Source: Castor canadensis (Eukaryota; Chordata; Mammalia; Rodentia; Castoridae). Taken from it: a DNA stretch of 64,000 nt. Shown piece after piece: positions 47,201 to 61,319 of this stretch. A model generated the notes under the pieces. That model searched no databases and was not told where the DNA came from. It saw only the letters and a program-made list of their open reading frames with translations. The stretch covers positions 2,111,333 to 2,175,332 of the forward strand of contig NC_133399.1 in NCBI RefSeq assembly GCF_047511655.1. Direction: 5' to 3'. Each line of letters starts with the position of its first letter. Within the stretch, counting starts at the first letter, position 1. The translations under genes and the position numbers were made by a program.

Positions 47201-50200
47201 TTTGGAGCATGGTCCATCCAAGAAGGGTCTATTGTTGGGGGAAGATTTGTTTTCAGGTCATGAAGAAAACATCTATCTTCTCCTTCCTAGATTCCAAGGG
47301 GGTTGCAAGGTGACTGCAGAGAATGGCTCAGAGAAAAGACTGATTGAAAATGGAGAGGTGCCATGTTTTTTCCTGCTTTTGGTTAATTCATGGGGCGAGT
47401 ATGGAGTCCATGCTTTTTAGCAAAAGCAGTCTGAGGAACTGCAATGCTTTTTGACTGACGATCCACATTTCTCTCTCTTCATATTTGTTGTTATTTTTTC
47501 CTTGTGTGTGAAGAGAGGACATGATATGATCTTCATGCAACAGTTTTTCCATTTTCCTGTTCCTTCACCATCTTTCTCTCTCTCATGAGGAAAATTTGCA
47601 CTATCATATTGAACAGGTATTTCATGATTTCTGGTTTATTGTTTATAGTGGTCCTATGGTTTGAACTCAAGGCCCTTTCTCACTTAAGCCACTCCACCAG
47701 CTCTGTGATTTCTAAAGTGTTCAAATTTTATCTTTCCCATTTCAGTGTTTACACAGGCATTTGATATCCACAGCTATAGACTTTATGTGGTGCCCACAAG
47801 ACCTCATTCAGGAAAAAGGATGAATGCTCATGATTCATAGTGTCCTGTATTCTGAAGTTACTCCAGTTTACTTCTTCCATATTTATATTAGGTCTCAGCA
47901 TCTAAAATATGAAATTGCATGCAGTAGGCTGTATTACTGTCTCCAAAATAATGTTTTTGCAAGCATTAACAGTAACCAAAAACTAGATCTTAATATTTCA
48001 TGCTCTGTATCTTGAATTTGAGTATATTTGTCTCATTTTCCCCATGACTCTGCCCAACTTATGTTAAAGAAATGCCAGTTCTCCACAAACTGCATATTGT
48101 TACTTTATCACAAAAAATCAGCATATTATTTGCTGTTTTTACCACATGAGCATTGCCATGTATTTTGGACTCTCATCCTACAGGATCCCTCTAAGGAATG
48201 TAGGAGAAACATGGAAATAATCATAATTATCACATAATTTTTCTCCATTAAGTCTTGCTTTGAGACAGGCTGTTTTCCCATTGCAGACATGGGAAGACCA
48301 GGAGAGGGAACAGGCTATATCCAGGTTGATGGAAGTTGTGACCTTTGGCTGGCCTGTTCATTCTTGACCAAGGCACCATACTGTAGGGATTATGGACCCA
48401 TGCCCTCAGCCTCACTTGAACACAAACTGTAGTGACCAAAGGCAGAATTTTAATTCTATGTCTAATAATGCCTCATGTATTTAACTTTAAATTTTCAGGT
48501 TTCAATGTTATGGCATTATGAAAGGCAAAAGGACAGCCTTTTTAAGTTCTGCTATGGATACAATAAGGCATTGGAATTTTTTTGCACCAGGCTTCTTACC
48601 TAAAATTAACCCTTCAGGTTTTAATTCATTCTACCTTTTCCATGCTTTCTATCACCAGTTACAATGGAGATGTAATCCATTTTACCACAAGTCTGCCCTT
48701 TTCTCAGTCTGTCATACAAATTCTAATTTAAAAAATTTTACTATGAAATATGATGGTGGATTTGTGCATCCACTAATCCTTTGTTAATGCAAGTATATGG
48801 GATGCCAACCCTACACACAAGACTGGGCTCCCTAAATTTACTTTAAAGATTTGCCTAATAACAAAGCTACTGTAGCCCAAGGTAAACTATTATTAGAGAT
48901 TATTGAAAACACCCTCACGTGGTAAATGTAAAGCCTTCAATATCTTTGAGTGTACTCAGAGTTAATGTAATTGTTTTGTGTGCCATTGGGTGAATTATGT
49001 GTATGTTTGTTGTATGAGTAACTTGTTAGATAAAAAAAAACCTGATAGCTATGGTAACAGTTAGATCTATTAACAAAAGTATTTAAGTTACTTATAGATA
49101 AACAGTTTAAAGTCACCTCTCTTCATGGGTCTGCAGAGTAAAAACAAGGGTAATTGGAAAAACAATTTTATTTAAATTTAAAAATTTTTATAAAATTCAT
49201 TTAAAAATATGATTACAAAGTCAACAAATCAAAAAGTAAAAAGGATATAAATTGTATTGAGTATGTATTTTGAGGGAAAAGTTTAAAGGAAAAAAGAAAG
49301 TAAAGTTGAGTGTAATCTAAGAGTTGCCTAAAAGATTTTACAGGGTCATGTTAAACTAAACTTAATTCTCTATGTCCATAGAGACAAGGCCTTTTTTAAT
49401 ATTATTCTGCCCCAAGTAAGATGTGTAAAATGTGGTTGAAGGGAAAGGTTTTATCAAGGTAAATCCTTGTTTTTTCTGTTGATCTTGTGAAGCTTTTAAA
49501 CACTACCAAATCAGAGTTCATTTAAATACTTGTTTATGTGAAGGTCTCTTAAATGACCACCCTATACCTGTGTTCTGTGTCTAGACTTTGTCTAAATACT
49601 ACATAAACATTTGCAAAGTTAAAACTGTCAGTTCATCTAAAAGGACCTTTTATTCAAGTGTGACAACTAAATTTTGGCATATAAATTGGTTAATGAAACT
49701 TTTGACAGTTGTGCTGTTTGTAGTCACAAAAACTCTCACATTTAGGCAATCCTGCTCTTTAAAGACTGGCCTATATTTGTAACACTTATTTGGCTGTATA
49801 TTAGTTATAAAATGTATAAGAAAATAAGGCTATTTGACATCATAGGCATTGTCTCCCTAACTTGGAAGAGATGTAAAGTTAATGATGCTAGACTTTTGCA
49901 AGCTTGTGTCCATGTTTTCCTAATTGTAACAAGGAACATTTGGTACAGCTGTTTTAATGCTGTCAGTCACAATAATTTTGCTAAAAATGATGTCTGCAAT
50001 GGAAATAACTAATTGTTCTCACAATTCCCAAACTACTTTTCAGTACTTTAACGATAGCTCTTCTACGTGTTTTCATTCACATTGTGGGTCCTTCTTTGGA
50101 GAACTTGCAATTAAACCCCAAAAAGGACTCTTCCAAATGCCTCTTTTTCAATGGAGTCAGCATTTTACATATTTGCTTTTGTCGACTCTTTGTAAAACTT

Positions 50201-51400
50201 TTACCTGTTGTCTGTTGACATTCTGCAGCATATTTAAGTTGACAGGATATCATCTGAAGTCCAGACAGATCTAAAATGGATGCCAGGTAAGGCCACTTCT
50301 TCTAAACCTCTTTTGTCACTTATGATTTGTCCAAGCTTGTCTTAATTGGCACTGATTCCCACCTGACCTGCCTGATGCTTCCTCTCCATTGTGGGACATC
50401 CTAGAAAAGCTCAACAAGGGACTTCATTAACCAGAATGGTTAATTGATGAAATCATCAGAAGAGATTCTTCACAGTTTGGAGAAAAGAGGGGAAAGCTGT
50501 CTCAATCCAGATGAAGTCACCTGTGCCAGACCTCACAGATGTTACTAAAGCCAAGAGGTTTTAAAGGTGTGATCTTACACAGGGATAGTGGACATCCAAT
50601 TTCTTACAGGCACCTCTGATAAATGGTAAACTTGTATTTTTGCTAAGGCCTTCTATTTAAGTAAAGACAAATTATGTTTTTGTAGTCCATGTTCATGGAA
50701 TTATTTTAACCTACCGGGTCTATTTAACTGGGAGTATTCTGAATTTTACTTACTCTGTATTCTACTTAATAAAGGCATTTCTAGTTTCAGACTTAAATAA
50801 CAAGTACTTATGGCTTAAATTACTTAGGTGGAATACCCTCCAGATAACCACTCTGGAACCTGTCCCGGAACAGGGGCATAAATGGTGACCAACCATGTCA
50901 CACCTGTGGTTGGAACCATTTGCTATGCATGCCTTTGTCCCTTGCCCTCAGTTCTTTTGTCTACTTAAACCCACAGCCAGTGTCTGTACCAAATTCCATT
51001 GTTTTTCCTTCTCATGCTGATGGCCATTGGCCTGTGTGAATTTAACTGCATGTCTGGATTTATTTCCCAAGGCCTGAATTGCTTAATGCAGGTTGACACC
51101 TGAAACATTGTACAAAGAATGCTGTTTTTATGTCAATGCTGCTTTAATTCGACCGTACCATAATCATTCATGATGCCACCATGAGACTTCCAGAATGTGC
51201 TACCAATCTCCCACAACAAAACATGGACAGCTGGGGACAGTGGTCCTCCTGGGCTAAGTGGATGCCCTGTGTCCTCCCTCTGCTGGGACCCTTTGTTCAT
51301 GCCCACTGTGACCTTCCCTTCTTCAAACACTTTCTCACTTTGTTTCCCAGAAGCTCTAGGCTTTTGTCCAAATTAAACCTGTGCTGGCATTAGCGCCATC
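44271..51400. other. Non-coding rest of B and inner C of the right arm
   Basis: Mirrors 11,480-20,340. It includes a SINE at 47,640-47,710 (minus), a SINE trace near 46,050-46,110, and a probable LTR-like stretch at 50,840-51,410. Frames at 46,490-46,876, 47,202-47,420 and 49,957-50,274 have broken mirrored partners. No gene is supported. Confidence 0.6.
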
Positions 51401-51642
51401 TCCCTGCATGTCCTTTCCTCACAATTCTTTCATTTCTTCCACATCTCTTTACCAATTTTATACCATTGTCTTTATGTAATATAAGTTCATAGCTTCTATT
51501 TTTTCTCCTCATTAGAGAATGCTCGTTAACAACTTACACCAGGTGTCTTTCTATGAGGATGTGTGGGCAATTTCTAGAAATTGGCTAAAGGTGAATTTTT
51601 GTTATTCTTTAGGGCCATGTGTAGAGTTTTCAGTAAGCCAAC

Positions 51643-52036
51643 TCTGATGAGGAAGTTTACAGTCCTCATGTGGTGTCCCATACTCAACCTAACAATTAGG
51701 ATTACATGCTTCAGCCACCACCATCTAGCTCTCACTGTGAGAGTTAATAACATATAAACCTTTTCCAGGAATAATCATCCCCATCTGTACAGACTACAAG
51801 AAAAGCTTGAGTTCTCAGCACCCCCAGTCCAATATTCCTATTTGACTCTTCCCACCCTCCTGCTAGAGGGTGCACCTTTGATTTTCTTTCTTTGCATCAC
51901 ATAAACAAACCTGCCCAACTCTCATATCAGAGATACAGCAGGACCACCCTGAGTTCAGTTGCCCACTGCTTCCCAAATAAACCTCTTCCTTATCTTAATT
52001 TCTTTTCTTGGTGAATTCTTTTACCAAGGAGTGGCA
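51643..52036 (+). mobile_element. Solo LTR, right-arm copy
   Basis: 394 bases, the mirror of 10,841-11,236. AATAAA at 51,976-51,981 and the TTGGT...ACCAA hairpin near the 3' end. The first bases have decayed (TCTGATGAGG). Flanks are CCAAC (51,638-51,642) and CCAAA (52,037-52,041), one mismatch from the exact duplication kept on the left. Confidence 0.85.
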
Positions 52037-53894
52037 CCAAAAATCTCCAACTCTCCTTATATGCCCTTTATCTTGTGTACATGTGTGACCACATGTGCTG
52101 TTTGCTGATGACATTCCTCTATATTCCTGTTAGCAGTTTCTGTTTGCATTTAGTTTAAGCATTTTTTTAAGAAAATAATTTGGCTACCGTTTCTGTCCTA
52201 TTTGTAGTGTTTGCCTATTAGCCAGAAGGTGTGGTTTGTGTGCATATCTGATTGTGTTTATTCTGAGTTTTTCTGGTTCACAGAACAGGTAAAGCATAAC
52301 TGAGCTCTCCATCTGCTTGTTCTAGCTTCAATCACCTATAAATGTTTGGTCATGGCACTAGGAAGCCCTAAGGGGAGATGCAATGAGAAACATTGCAAGC
52401 CATGGCATCCATAACTCTGAAGACTTACTACTTTCTACAACTTGACTTGCACACATAGTCACTTTCAACTGTTTATCCTACCTCCCCACATCTCAGTGAA
52501 CTTCCCTTCTGATGCCCCAAGTTGGAAGATATTTTCTCTATCCCTTGTGCATCTGAACACAGATGTTTAATGTTACTGAAATCCTTCACTGTACAGCTTG
52601 ACCTACCCTCCAGGCCAGCACTCACTATTCCAGCCCCTGACATTGCTGGAGTCACTTAAGGTAAGAACATTGATTTCTAAAATGTTCTCCCACTACTGTA
52701 CTTCAAATGAATGCCAAGAAGAGCAAAATTTCTCTGAGCCAATTTGTTATGCAGACTGCAGGTGTCCTTAGAGTAAATCTTTTCACAAATTAACACAGTT
52801 GTTTTTTTTTTCAAATCTAAGGTTCTTTTTCTTTCCTCTGAGGCCCTACACTATGCCACACACTAAAACTCTCTTTGTCTCTCAGTGTGCATTAGGACAT
52901 ATTTGTGTATTTAAAAAATATTTTTGTCCATTTCCTATGAAACTGTAGTGCCTGTTTTCTGAGGTTCTTTCTTTTATGTTAGTCTGTCTTCTGTCACTGT
53001 ACATTCCCCATGCTTAAACTTTCTCCCTCTCCTGGCCACATTTTTTGAAGTTTGTAGATGGTTTTGTTGACTCCTGAATATTCAATGTCTTCTCACCCTC
53101 ACACATCATAAAATTTGCTGCTCACTGTATTTAGCCTCTATGTCTCAGGAATACTGGGGAAAGCTGACGCCACTAGTCTACCACCTTCACATTTATTAAT
53201 GCCTGTTATGTAGTTATGCCTTCCTTTCAGTCTTGTGCTCTTGTGCCTTTTTTTCCCTACTGGTATATTTTGATTGCTTTTTTCTTTGTCATTTGTGCCT
53301 GTATTAAAAGTTTTTTTTCTGCATTTGCAACAAGTTTTCATAAAACATTGTGGTTGTGTTCTTACAATTTTAGGAAACAAAAGTTACTTATAATTGCAAA
53401 TAAAGTCTCTGTACTTTTTTCCTTCCCACTGCACATTTAATACTATTCATGTTATACTTAAGGTTCTGAACTGAAGAAATTGTCATTTTCATAAGTTCTT
53501 ACATGAAATGTGTAAATCTCTTTCTATATGCTTGTCCTTCAGAGATTTGTAATCCTATAGGTATATGATCTGATTCCTGGAATCTATGCATGCCAAGATG
53601 AACAGTTTTGAGAAATCAGCTCCATGGTACTGAGAGTTAAAACCTCAGAAATGAAAAGATCACCCCTTCATGTCAATGTGTCTGTCTCCTTCTTTCCAGT
53701 TCTCAACAGTTTCCCATTGTCAGCACTCCTTCTGTAGCTGTTCTCAGCAGCTGCAGGAGGGCAAGTGAGCAGAAACCACCAGAGGGGACTTCTCATCCTC
53801 TATTCACAGTCCAAGACTGACTTCAGTTTACAGTCATTGGCCTCAGCCCTGTACTCTCTATCGCACCTTATGTATGGTCATCACACCAATGCTG

Positions 53895-54120
53895 CTGACT
53901 TTTTTTTTGGTGGCACTGGGGTGTGAACTCAGGTTTTCATGCATCCAAACCAAGTACTTTACTGATTCAGCCACACTCCCAGTCCATTTTCCTCTGGGGT
54001 CTCCATCCCTTATTTGCTTAGCTTAGCTCTGGCTGCAATCCTCCTGATCTCAGCCTCCCACGTTACAAAAATTATTGGTATGAGCCACCAGCAGCCAGGT
54101 CAACATTGATCATTTAATAC
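53895..54120 (-). repeat. Dimeric SINE
   Basis: Reverse copy, mirror of 8,751-8,958. T-run followed by GGTGGCACTGGGGTGTGAAC. Confidence 0.75.
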
Positions 54121-54739
54121 AGACAAAAGCCACAATTGTTGCTGTGGTCTGGTGTCAGGTGTGCTAGAGTAGTTGCCTGGAACATTGTCTCATGCAGTCA
54201 AAGAATGATAGTCACAGACAACAGGGTAAGCAAGAGAGTAGGATTTTATGTCAGAAGAGAGGAAAGAGGAGAAAAGCTCCTATATACACAGGAGGGGTCT
54301 CAGAAAGGCAGAACTCATGAGACTAATTGAGTAGTGGTTTCTATAAGAAGTTTTATTTCCTAGTTGAAGGAAAACTGCTTGTGTCTTTGTACTACTGGTC
54401 CATTTAGGGGTTGTATGCCAGCATCAGCCAATGTATTTCATGGTTACACTGTACTTGCCCCTCTTTACAATGCCCATAGCCCTAAAGAACTTGCATAGTG
54501 GGCATGGCTTACATACCAGCATTTTTTTCACCTTAACATGTTCTTTGGTGAGACAATCAAATATTAAGACTTCCCATCCCACTAGTTCATTGGATCCCTG
54601 ACTTTCATTAAGTTGGTTGTCACCAGATGATTTGTCCAAGCAAATTTACAATCCTACCCCTGTAGGATAAATCCATTCATTTCTGTAGATAAACACCAAA
54701 TGATGTGTAAGGTGTTTGCCTTTAAAAGACTCATTTTTA

Positions 54740-54830
54740 TTTGTTTTGGTGATACTGGGGTTTGAGCTCAAGACCTCATGTTTGCTAGGAAGGTGCTCTA
54801 ACACTTGAGCCACTCCACTAGCCCTATAAA
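54740..54830 (-). repeat. tRNA-like SINE
   Basis: Well-preserved reverse body (GATACTGGGGTTTGAGCTCA to CTTGAGCCACTCCACTAGCC). Mirror of 7,983-8,066. Confidence 0.85.
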
Positions 54831-55989
54831 TTGCTATTAATTATAGGTTGGCTTAATGACCAGAATTTCTCTATTGTCCACCAATATAAACATACGTATT
54901 TTTCTTTTTTATGCTTCCCTACCACTGGCCCAAATGGGAAGAGATTTACTCTGTTCCCTTCATATCTGACCAGTTTCCAGCACATGAACCTCTGGCCATG
55001 ATTTCACTTGAAGCCTTGCCCCTATAGCTAGACCAGTACTGAAAGCCCACACTCTCTGGTTCAGCAACTGACAGTTTCTGGGAGTTCCCAGAGATAGGAC
55101 AATGATAAAGTTCCAGATTCAGGAGCTTATTAAAATGGCCTCCCACCATTGCACCTTGATTGAATGCCTAGAAGAAGAGAGAACTTTCCTAGTTCCAGCA
55201 TGTTATACAGACTGCATGTGTCCTTTGACTCTGTGCTGAGAGCAGTGTTTATTGTGGTTCCTGAGTCTCTAGCTTCTTTTATTTCAACCCATCCCTGTGC
55301 TACATGCCTAGGTGTTCTTTCTCTCCCAGCGTGTACTATGTATGTACTGTGATGTTAATATATTTCTATTTTTCATGAAACCACACTGCATATTTTGTAA
55401 GATCGTTAGTTTTGTATACTAAAGTGTGCCCTCTGACCCTATGCATTCTGTAGGCTTACACTTGTTTTTCTCCCTCTCTCCTGATGTGCAATTTTGTAGT
55501 TTGTATAGCGTGCTGTCAACAGCTGAACCTTCAGTGATTTCCCTCCAATGCCCATCTTGAAAGATAACACCTCAACAGCTGTCTGGCTTTATGCCTCAGA
55601 GGTACTAATAATTCACTGCTGCCACCAGTCCACACCACCATCTTCACATTTATTAATGACTGTGTAGATACTGATTCCTTCATTCAATCTTAGTTAAATA
55701 CTCTGTGTTTTACGTATTACTGATCCGATATGGTTTCATGTGTTTTCTTTGTCATTCTGTCTCTAATAATCTTTCTTCATAGTCAAAACAAGGATCATAT
55801 AAAATATATTATGGCTATTAAATATTTAATGAACAAAAACTTACCTATAGGTGAATATAAAGACAATTTATATTTCTTTTCTTCCCACTTCACATTCAGT
55901 ATTATTCATGTCATACTTTACATTTCTCTGTACTTTATATCCATTAAGAAATGTTATATTTTGTTTGTTTGTTGCTCACTGAATTTAAA

Positions 55990-56080
55990 AAATATTTGGT
56001 AGTATGGGGTTTGAACTCAGGGCCTCACATTTGGTAGGCAGGCACCCTACCACTTTAGCCACTCCAGCAGCCCTGAAGTT
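55990..56080 (-). repeat. tRNA-like SINE
   Basis: Reverse body (AGTATGGGGTTTGAACTCAG to TAGCCACTCCAGCAGCCC). Mirror of 6,706-6,792. Confidence 0.85.
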
Positions 56081-57466
56081 AAACAAATGTTTACATTTTG
56101 TCTTACAGCATTTCAGTATTCTGAATATGATGAAATTTACCTTTACCAAATGGGATTAGTACTCATATTTTCATGCCATTAATAGGTCACTTTGATTACT
56201 TGTAAGAACTGTTACCATTTTACTTAATCCTGATATCACAGTGATGTGCATCTTCATCATTTTATGTGAGACCTGTATCAGCAAATGAAAGAAGTCCTAA
56301 TGTAATACTTCTGGTAGCTGCAATTAGAAAATTGGCTTCATGGCATAGATTTTCAGATACCTCTTTAGACAGTCTTCTCATTTTCAGACAACAAAATTAA
56401 ATGTGCCAACACAGTGGGTGTATGATGCCAGCAATATTCTGCACAGGAATCAAGATGGACTAAATCTAATTCTTTTTGTAGCTCAGAAAAAGTGACTGCT
56501 TTATCCAAGTCCACAAGAAAATGCCTATTCTAAGGTTAGGCATAATCCATAGCATTGCACATTGCTTGGAAGCACCCCATAGAGAAGTCTCTTGGTTGTT
56601 TTAGTAGCAGGTAAGGATTTAGCCTGGGCGTTTGCCATAGCCTTGTGCCCCTCCTTCAACACTGAAATGATCTCTCCTTCAGCACCTTACTATTTGCCAG
56701 AAGGGAGATGTCACATGAAGTCAGTTTAAGGTTATGACCTGAACAAACTGCCAAAAACATAAGACCTTTTTCCTGAAGCTGCCTAACTCTGTTTTAGTCT
56801 TAAGCCTGTTCTTCAGAGAATTTAATCATAGAAATCTTGCCGTGTGATTCAACCAGCACTATGCATGGAAATGCAGATACTGTCCAGGTAATAGCTGCAA
56901 GGCATTGGACTCTCTGAACTCTCTGTACTGTCCATGTGAAGTGATTCATCCTACTCTACTGTCCTTGCTGGACACCTCCACAGGAAACATGAGGCTACCA
57001 GTATGGTGTTTCAGGGTATTCATTTGACACTCTGGGCTTGTTTATTTAGTTTTTGTGGGGAAGGAGCATTGCAATGCAGTGAATACTCTCTGCTCTTTCT
57101 CTAAGGTGAGTTTCTGCATTTCCCATGAGGCTTCCAGGTTCAGAGTAAACAGTACTTAAATCCAGAGACTGTCATCTGAGGCCCCGGATTCTTAGTGACA
57201 CCACTAATCCCTGATTGTCTACATATCCCCCATATTACCAGAAAGATTGGAAATGAGTGAGCACATGCATACATGGTTGTTCTTGCAGGGGAGAGGGGAC
57301 TTGGTCCCTCCTCTCACATACCTGTTACTGTTCTCAGACTGTTTCTCATTTTATAATGACATGGTTAATGAAGGACATGATTTCCCCAAAAGTAAGGTAT
57401 GCAGGCACCGCAATTGTTACACAGAAGAGCTTTGCTGTTAAGGAGAAAACAAGACTCAAAAAAATT

Positions 57467-57556
57467 TGGAGTGCTTGTGGAGTGACTTAAGTGGTAGAGT
57501 GCCAGTCTATCAGGTGTGAGGCCTTGAGTTCAACCCCAGTACCACCCCCTCCAAAA
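57467..57556 (+). repeat. tRNA-like SINE
   Basis: Forward body (GTGGTAGAGTGCCAGTCTAT to GAGTTCAACCCCAGTACCAC). Mirror of 5,176-5,265. Confidence 0.85.
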
Positions 57557-57764
57557 AAATTCACTTGTTGTAGAGTTGCATTGTTTGCACTGATTAATTC
57601 TGTTAATCATTGTTGAGGCAAATCATGAGCCTTTGGGGAAGTGTGGGAGCATGTCAGAAATTGTAAAGGCCAGGCTCCCATGTTATTTAGTGCTATTTTA
57701 GTTATTTTTCAATTAGGGTCTCCCATTTTGTCTATGGCTTCCTCATACTATAATCTCCCATGTA

Positions 57765-57925
57765 GGTGGAATTATTTGCATATACCACCATACAGAGTTA
57801 TTGTCTGAGATGATGTTACATTAACTTTTTGCCCAGATTGGTGTCAAACCAGTATCCTACCAATCTTTGTCTCCTGAGTAGATGAGTTGACAGGCATGAG
57901 CCACCACAAACCGGCACACACTATG
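57765..57925 (-). repeat. Left-half SINE monomer
   Basis: Reverse copy, mirror of 2,150-2,300. Confidence 0.65.
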
Positions 57926-57989
57926 ATATTTCTGAATTATAATTTTATTCTCAGTGTCACGATTATCAGTTTATAAAAAAACTCCATTT

Positions 57990-59750
57990 TTTTGCGTTGT
58001 GTCTGAAATTGTGATTTCAGGCACTTCATTTTTGAAAACTTTACAAAATCATATTATAATTGACAATTTTCAGAATCTCTTTAGTGCTACCACAAAAATG
58101 TATTACACATTTTTGGGTAGAATTGGATTTTGAACTCAAGGCTTTGCACTTGTAAAGCAGGTGCTCTACTTCTTAAGCCACACCTCCTCCACATATTTAA
58201 GAGATAACTTGGATTTTGAGAATCTTCTCTTGTGGGAGCTCTCTGGTTGTACACCTCTTCCTAAAGCAATTGAAATTATTCATTCTGAATGAGAGAATGA
58301 AAATTGAATATTATTTATAGAATATGTCACATATGCACTAGTATTGCAAAACTTGAAATGAATTTTTGGAGAGAAGGAAAAGGTGGTCAGAAATAAAGAT
58401 CCTAGAAGAAATAGTACTGAATAGAATTAATACAGTAAATCCTTTCTCTCCATTTGGTATACTGGGGATTAAAGTTAGGGAGTGAATTTTGCTAAGCACA
58501 TGATCTAACACTTGAGACATGCCTCCAGAGTGCAAAATCATTTATTCACATTTGTTATCATATATAAATGTAAGAACTGGGTGCTTATGGTTGCTGAGAA
58601 GAAATGATGAATGAGAGACACTAAGTATGGTATGGGAGGGAAGACCCTGGAGCATTCCATGATACCTGCCTTGACCCTGAACCTGTGTAATGTTATTGGA
58701 CAGTGTAGTGCGGGCCATTGATATGCCTGCTGAGAGAGTGCTATGCCAAAGTTCAAATACCAGAATCACAAAAATGTGGATGAAAGATTCAGTTGTGTTG
58801 GTACACAGTTAAAATACCAGCCACTGGGCGGGGGTGGGGAGATGTTGCACAAAGATTTTCAGTTGGATGCCAGTCATGGTTATTTAGTGAGATTCTTTCT
58901 CAAAATAAAAGTATGTTTGGGATGTAGCTCACTACTGGACAGCTTTCCTAGCAATTACAAGGTCTTTGTCTAAACTCATAGTAACACACACACAGAAGAA
59001 ACAAACTGAATTAACATAAAGTGCAAATATACAGTACAAAGTGAAAGAACTAATAAAAATGTAAATAAATTTATTTGATATTCTAATAGTAAAAACAAAA
59101 TGGCAGACAGGGTATAAGCACAATGAAATGGGAATTAAAGCCAGGGATTGGAGACACCCACTTGTAATCTTAAGTATTTTGGAGACAGTGTTAGGAGGTC
59201 TATGTTACAGAGCACATTATCACCATATTTGCCATGTGTCTGCTGGAGAGTTGCCAGGTTACCCAGCTTCAGGTGCTGTGTGAAATCTTCTGACTTCAGG
59301 ACCATAGGGAGGTCATCTGGAAGCATCAGAATAGGGAAATGGTGAGTGATGGATTGGCATATGCTGTGCTGTGTGGAGGGACTGTTTGAGCAAGGAGAAG
59401 TAGTGTTTTTGACTGGGCCCTGTCTTGTGGGTTCCACAAACTGTGCCCTAATCACACTGTTGGGGCCTTAGATCCTCTGCCAACTTAGCATGGTGGTGGA
59501 CTGAGGGTCTTTAACCAATCCTGTGTCTGTGTGAGGTGACTTCATCCCAGCTCACAGACCTGCTGGGAGTTTCTGCCTGCAAATCCCTATATGGCTATCA
59601 GGTGGCTGGGGATACCACTGTGTACTTAATGCAGTTTGTGCTGGGCCAAGGCCCTCATTTGCAGTGTCCTCCTAACTCCTTACTGTGACCGGGATTCCCT
59701 TTGATTCCTTCAGGTTAAAGGGAAGCATGGGGTAAACTCTGCTCTGTGTC
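57990..59750. repeat. Outer A' segment of the right arm
   Basis: Direct copy of 39,612-41,390, joined on the left to the C segment, in contrast to the inner copy, which is joined to retroviral env. The outer junction is therefore likely the older state and the env junction the rearranged one. It carries two SINE fragments (58,120-58,190 and 58,440-58,535). Confidence 0.8.
59190..59345 (+). pseudogene. Decayed first-exon-like cassette, outer right A' copy
   Basis: Same layout, with ATG at 59,339-59,341 followed by GTGAGTG, so the donor is intact here. No CpG remains in 59,161-59,341 and no clear CCAAT box, so the promoter side appears dead. Confidence 0.45.
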
Positions 59751-59752
59751 CT

Positions 59753-60341
59753 TGTTATGAGTATTATGTTTGCTGTGCATTAAACATTGAAAAATTATAT
59801 AAAAATATATAACATTGTAAAACCCACAGGAAAATGATGTATGTGCACTTGTATGCCCTAGGATATAAACAAATATCATGTGGTGCCCCATTAGCAAATC
59901 AGCCAACCCTAAGCTGGTGCTGATATGCAAATCATCTAACCCTAAGTTGGGGCTGATTTGCAAATCAGGTAACCTTAAAGTGGTGCCCATAAACCAGTCT
60001 GCTACAAATATTTAAACCCCATTCACCAGGAGACCAATGCCACTTCCTCCTGACCAGCAACACACATCACAGGTCAAGAGCAGACCCAGACAAAGTGGAC
60101 CAAATACCCAAATGGCCTGTTGGATTCCCTGGGCATTCTAGAGTCATGTTGAGACAGAACTACCCAGGACCAGTTAGGAGCCAGCTGCCAGAGGTGTAAG
60201 ATACACATGGCAAGGTGAGCACAGCTTGAGGAAGGCTGAGGGGGTATGAGGCACAGGTTGTAACCCCCTGCAATAAAGTGTGTGAATGAGCAACTTACCT
60301 CCTGCCTGAGGTCAACTGTGCACAGTCGCCTGCTCTCCACA
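59753..60341 (+). mobile_element. Solo LTR private to the outer right copy
   Basis: 589 bases from TGTTATGAGT to CTCTCCACA. A TATTTAAA promoter-like motif lies near 60,009 and AATAAA near 60,272. Internal short repeats of the CAAATCAxCTAACCCTAAG type lie in 59,896-59,975. The target-site duplication is GTCCT (59,748-59,752) and GTCGT (60,342-60,346), one mismatch. The tandem sister shows the empty site at about 41,386-41,395. Confidence 0.9.
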
Positions 60342-61319
60342 GTCGTAAATCCAGTACTCCTTAGTGCTGCCAATAAGTACCTGAATTTCCACAAATTCTG
60401 CACATTGTTAGATTCTAGTAAATGCAGATCTACATGTGCCTGGTTTGGCTTTGAGTGGCCAGGACACTTTTTGCCCTTCCTGACTTAACAGTTAATTTCC
60501 CACAGAAATTAGAATATTTTTCTGTAATGAAATGGTAATTAACTTAGACTGTGATTTTAAAAGTAGTACTTTAGATGGAAAGGCACAAAAGAAAGGTGAT
60601 TTGCTCTCAAATAGAGGGAAAAACAGGAGAAGAAAGGATTTGGGTGTAGACAGACATGGAGATTGGCAAAATCAGTTTTCTCCTGTGATCATCTTGGTTT
60701 TGTTTGCTTCCTTGTTGTATTTTTGGGGACTGAAAGTTTGAACTCATAGCTTAGCATTCACAGAGGAGGTGCTCAACTGCTCCAAACACATCTCCAGTCT
60801 ATTTTATAGAGTTCTTTTGGTGGTAGGGTCCATACATGAAATAAGTAAATTACTTTTTTTGGCAATGTGTTTTTATATTCTGGATGCAAATGATTAGATT
60901 GAAACATGAGGTTTGAGAAATCCCTGGACATCTGCTTCATTCCAGTTTCCAGAGTTTGACCATCAGCCCAACATCAATTACCTGTGTCCTAGCCTACCTG
61001 AGTCTCCCCTCCTTAACAGACATAATGAATTTTCTCCAAGCCATATCGAGTCTAGAATTCTCTGAGTAAATCTGTTGTCCCATTTTCAGGAGGAGTATGC
61101 AATAAGGTCACAGAGAGTACAAGAAGCAGGCGCTGGGTCCAGAGGGCAAGGACAAGTTCTGCTGAATGTAATTATTTGACAAAGCAAAATATACCTCCAA
61201 CAAAGGAAGCCTGACTGGCAAGGGCTGCTGGAGTTTTTCATTTTCAACTCACCAGTTTAGCACCTCCGCCCACTCCAACTTTCCATCACTCAAAGGTTTG
61301 GGGGTGGGCCCTCCATCCA

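Larger units (their letters stand above)
52042..57466. other. Non-coding outer C of the right arm
   Basis: Mirrors 5,266-10,835. It holds SINEs at 53,895-54,120, 54,740-54,830 and 55,990-56,080 at positions matching the left arm. No exon or RNA gene is seen. Confidence 0.65.
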
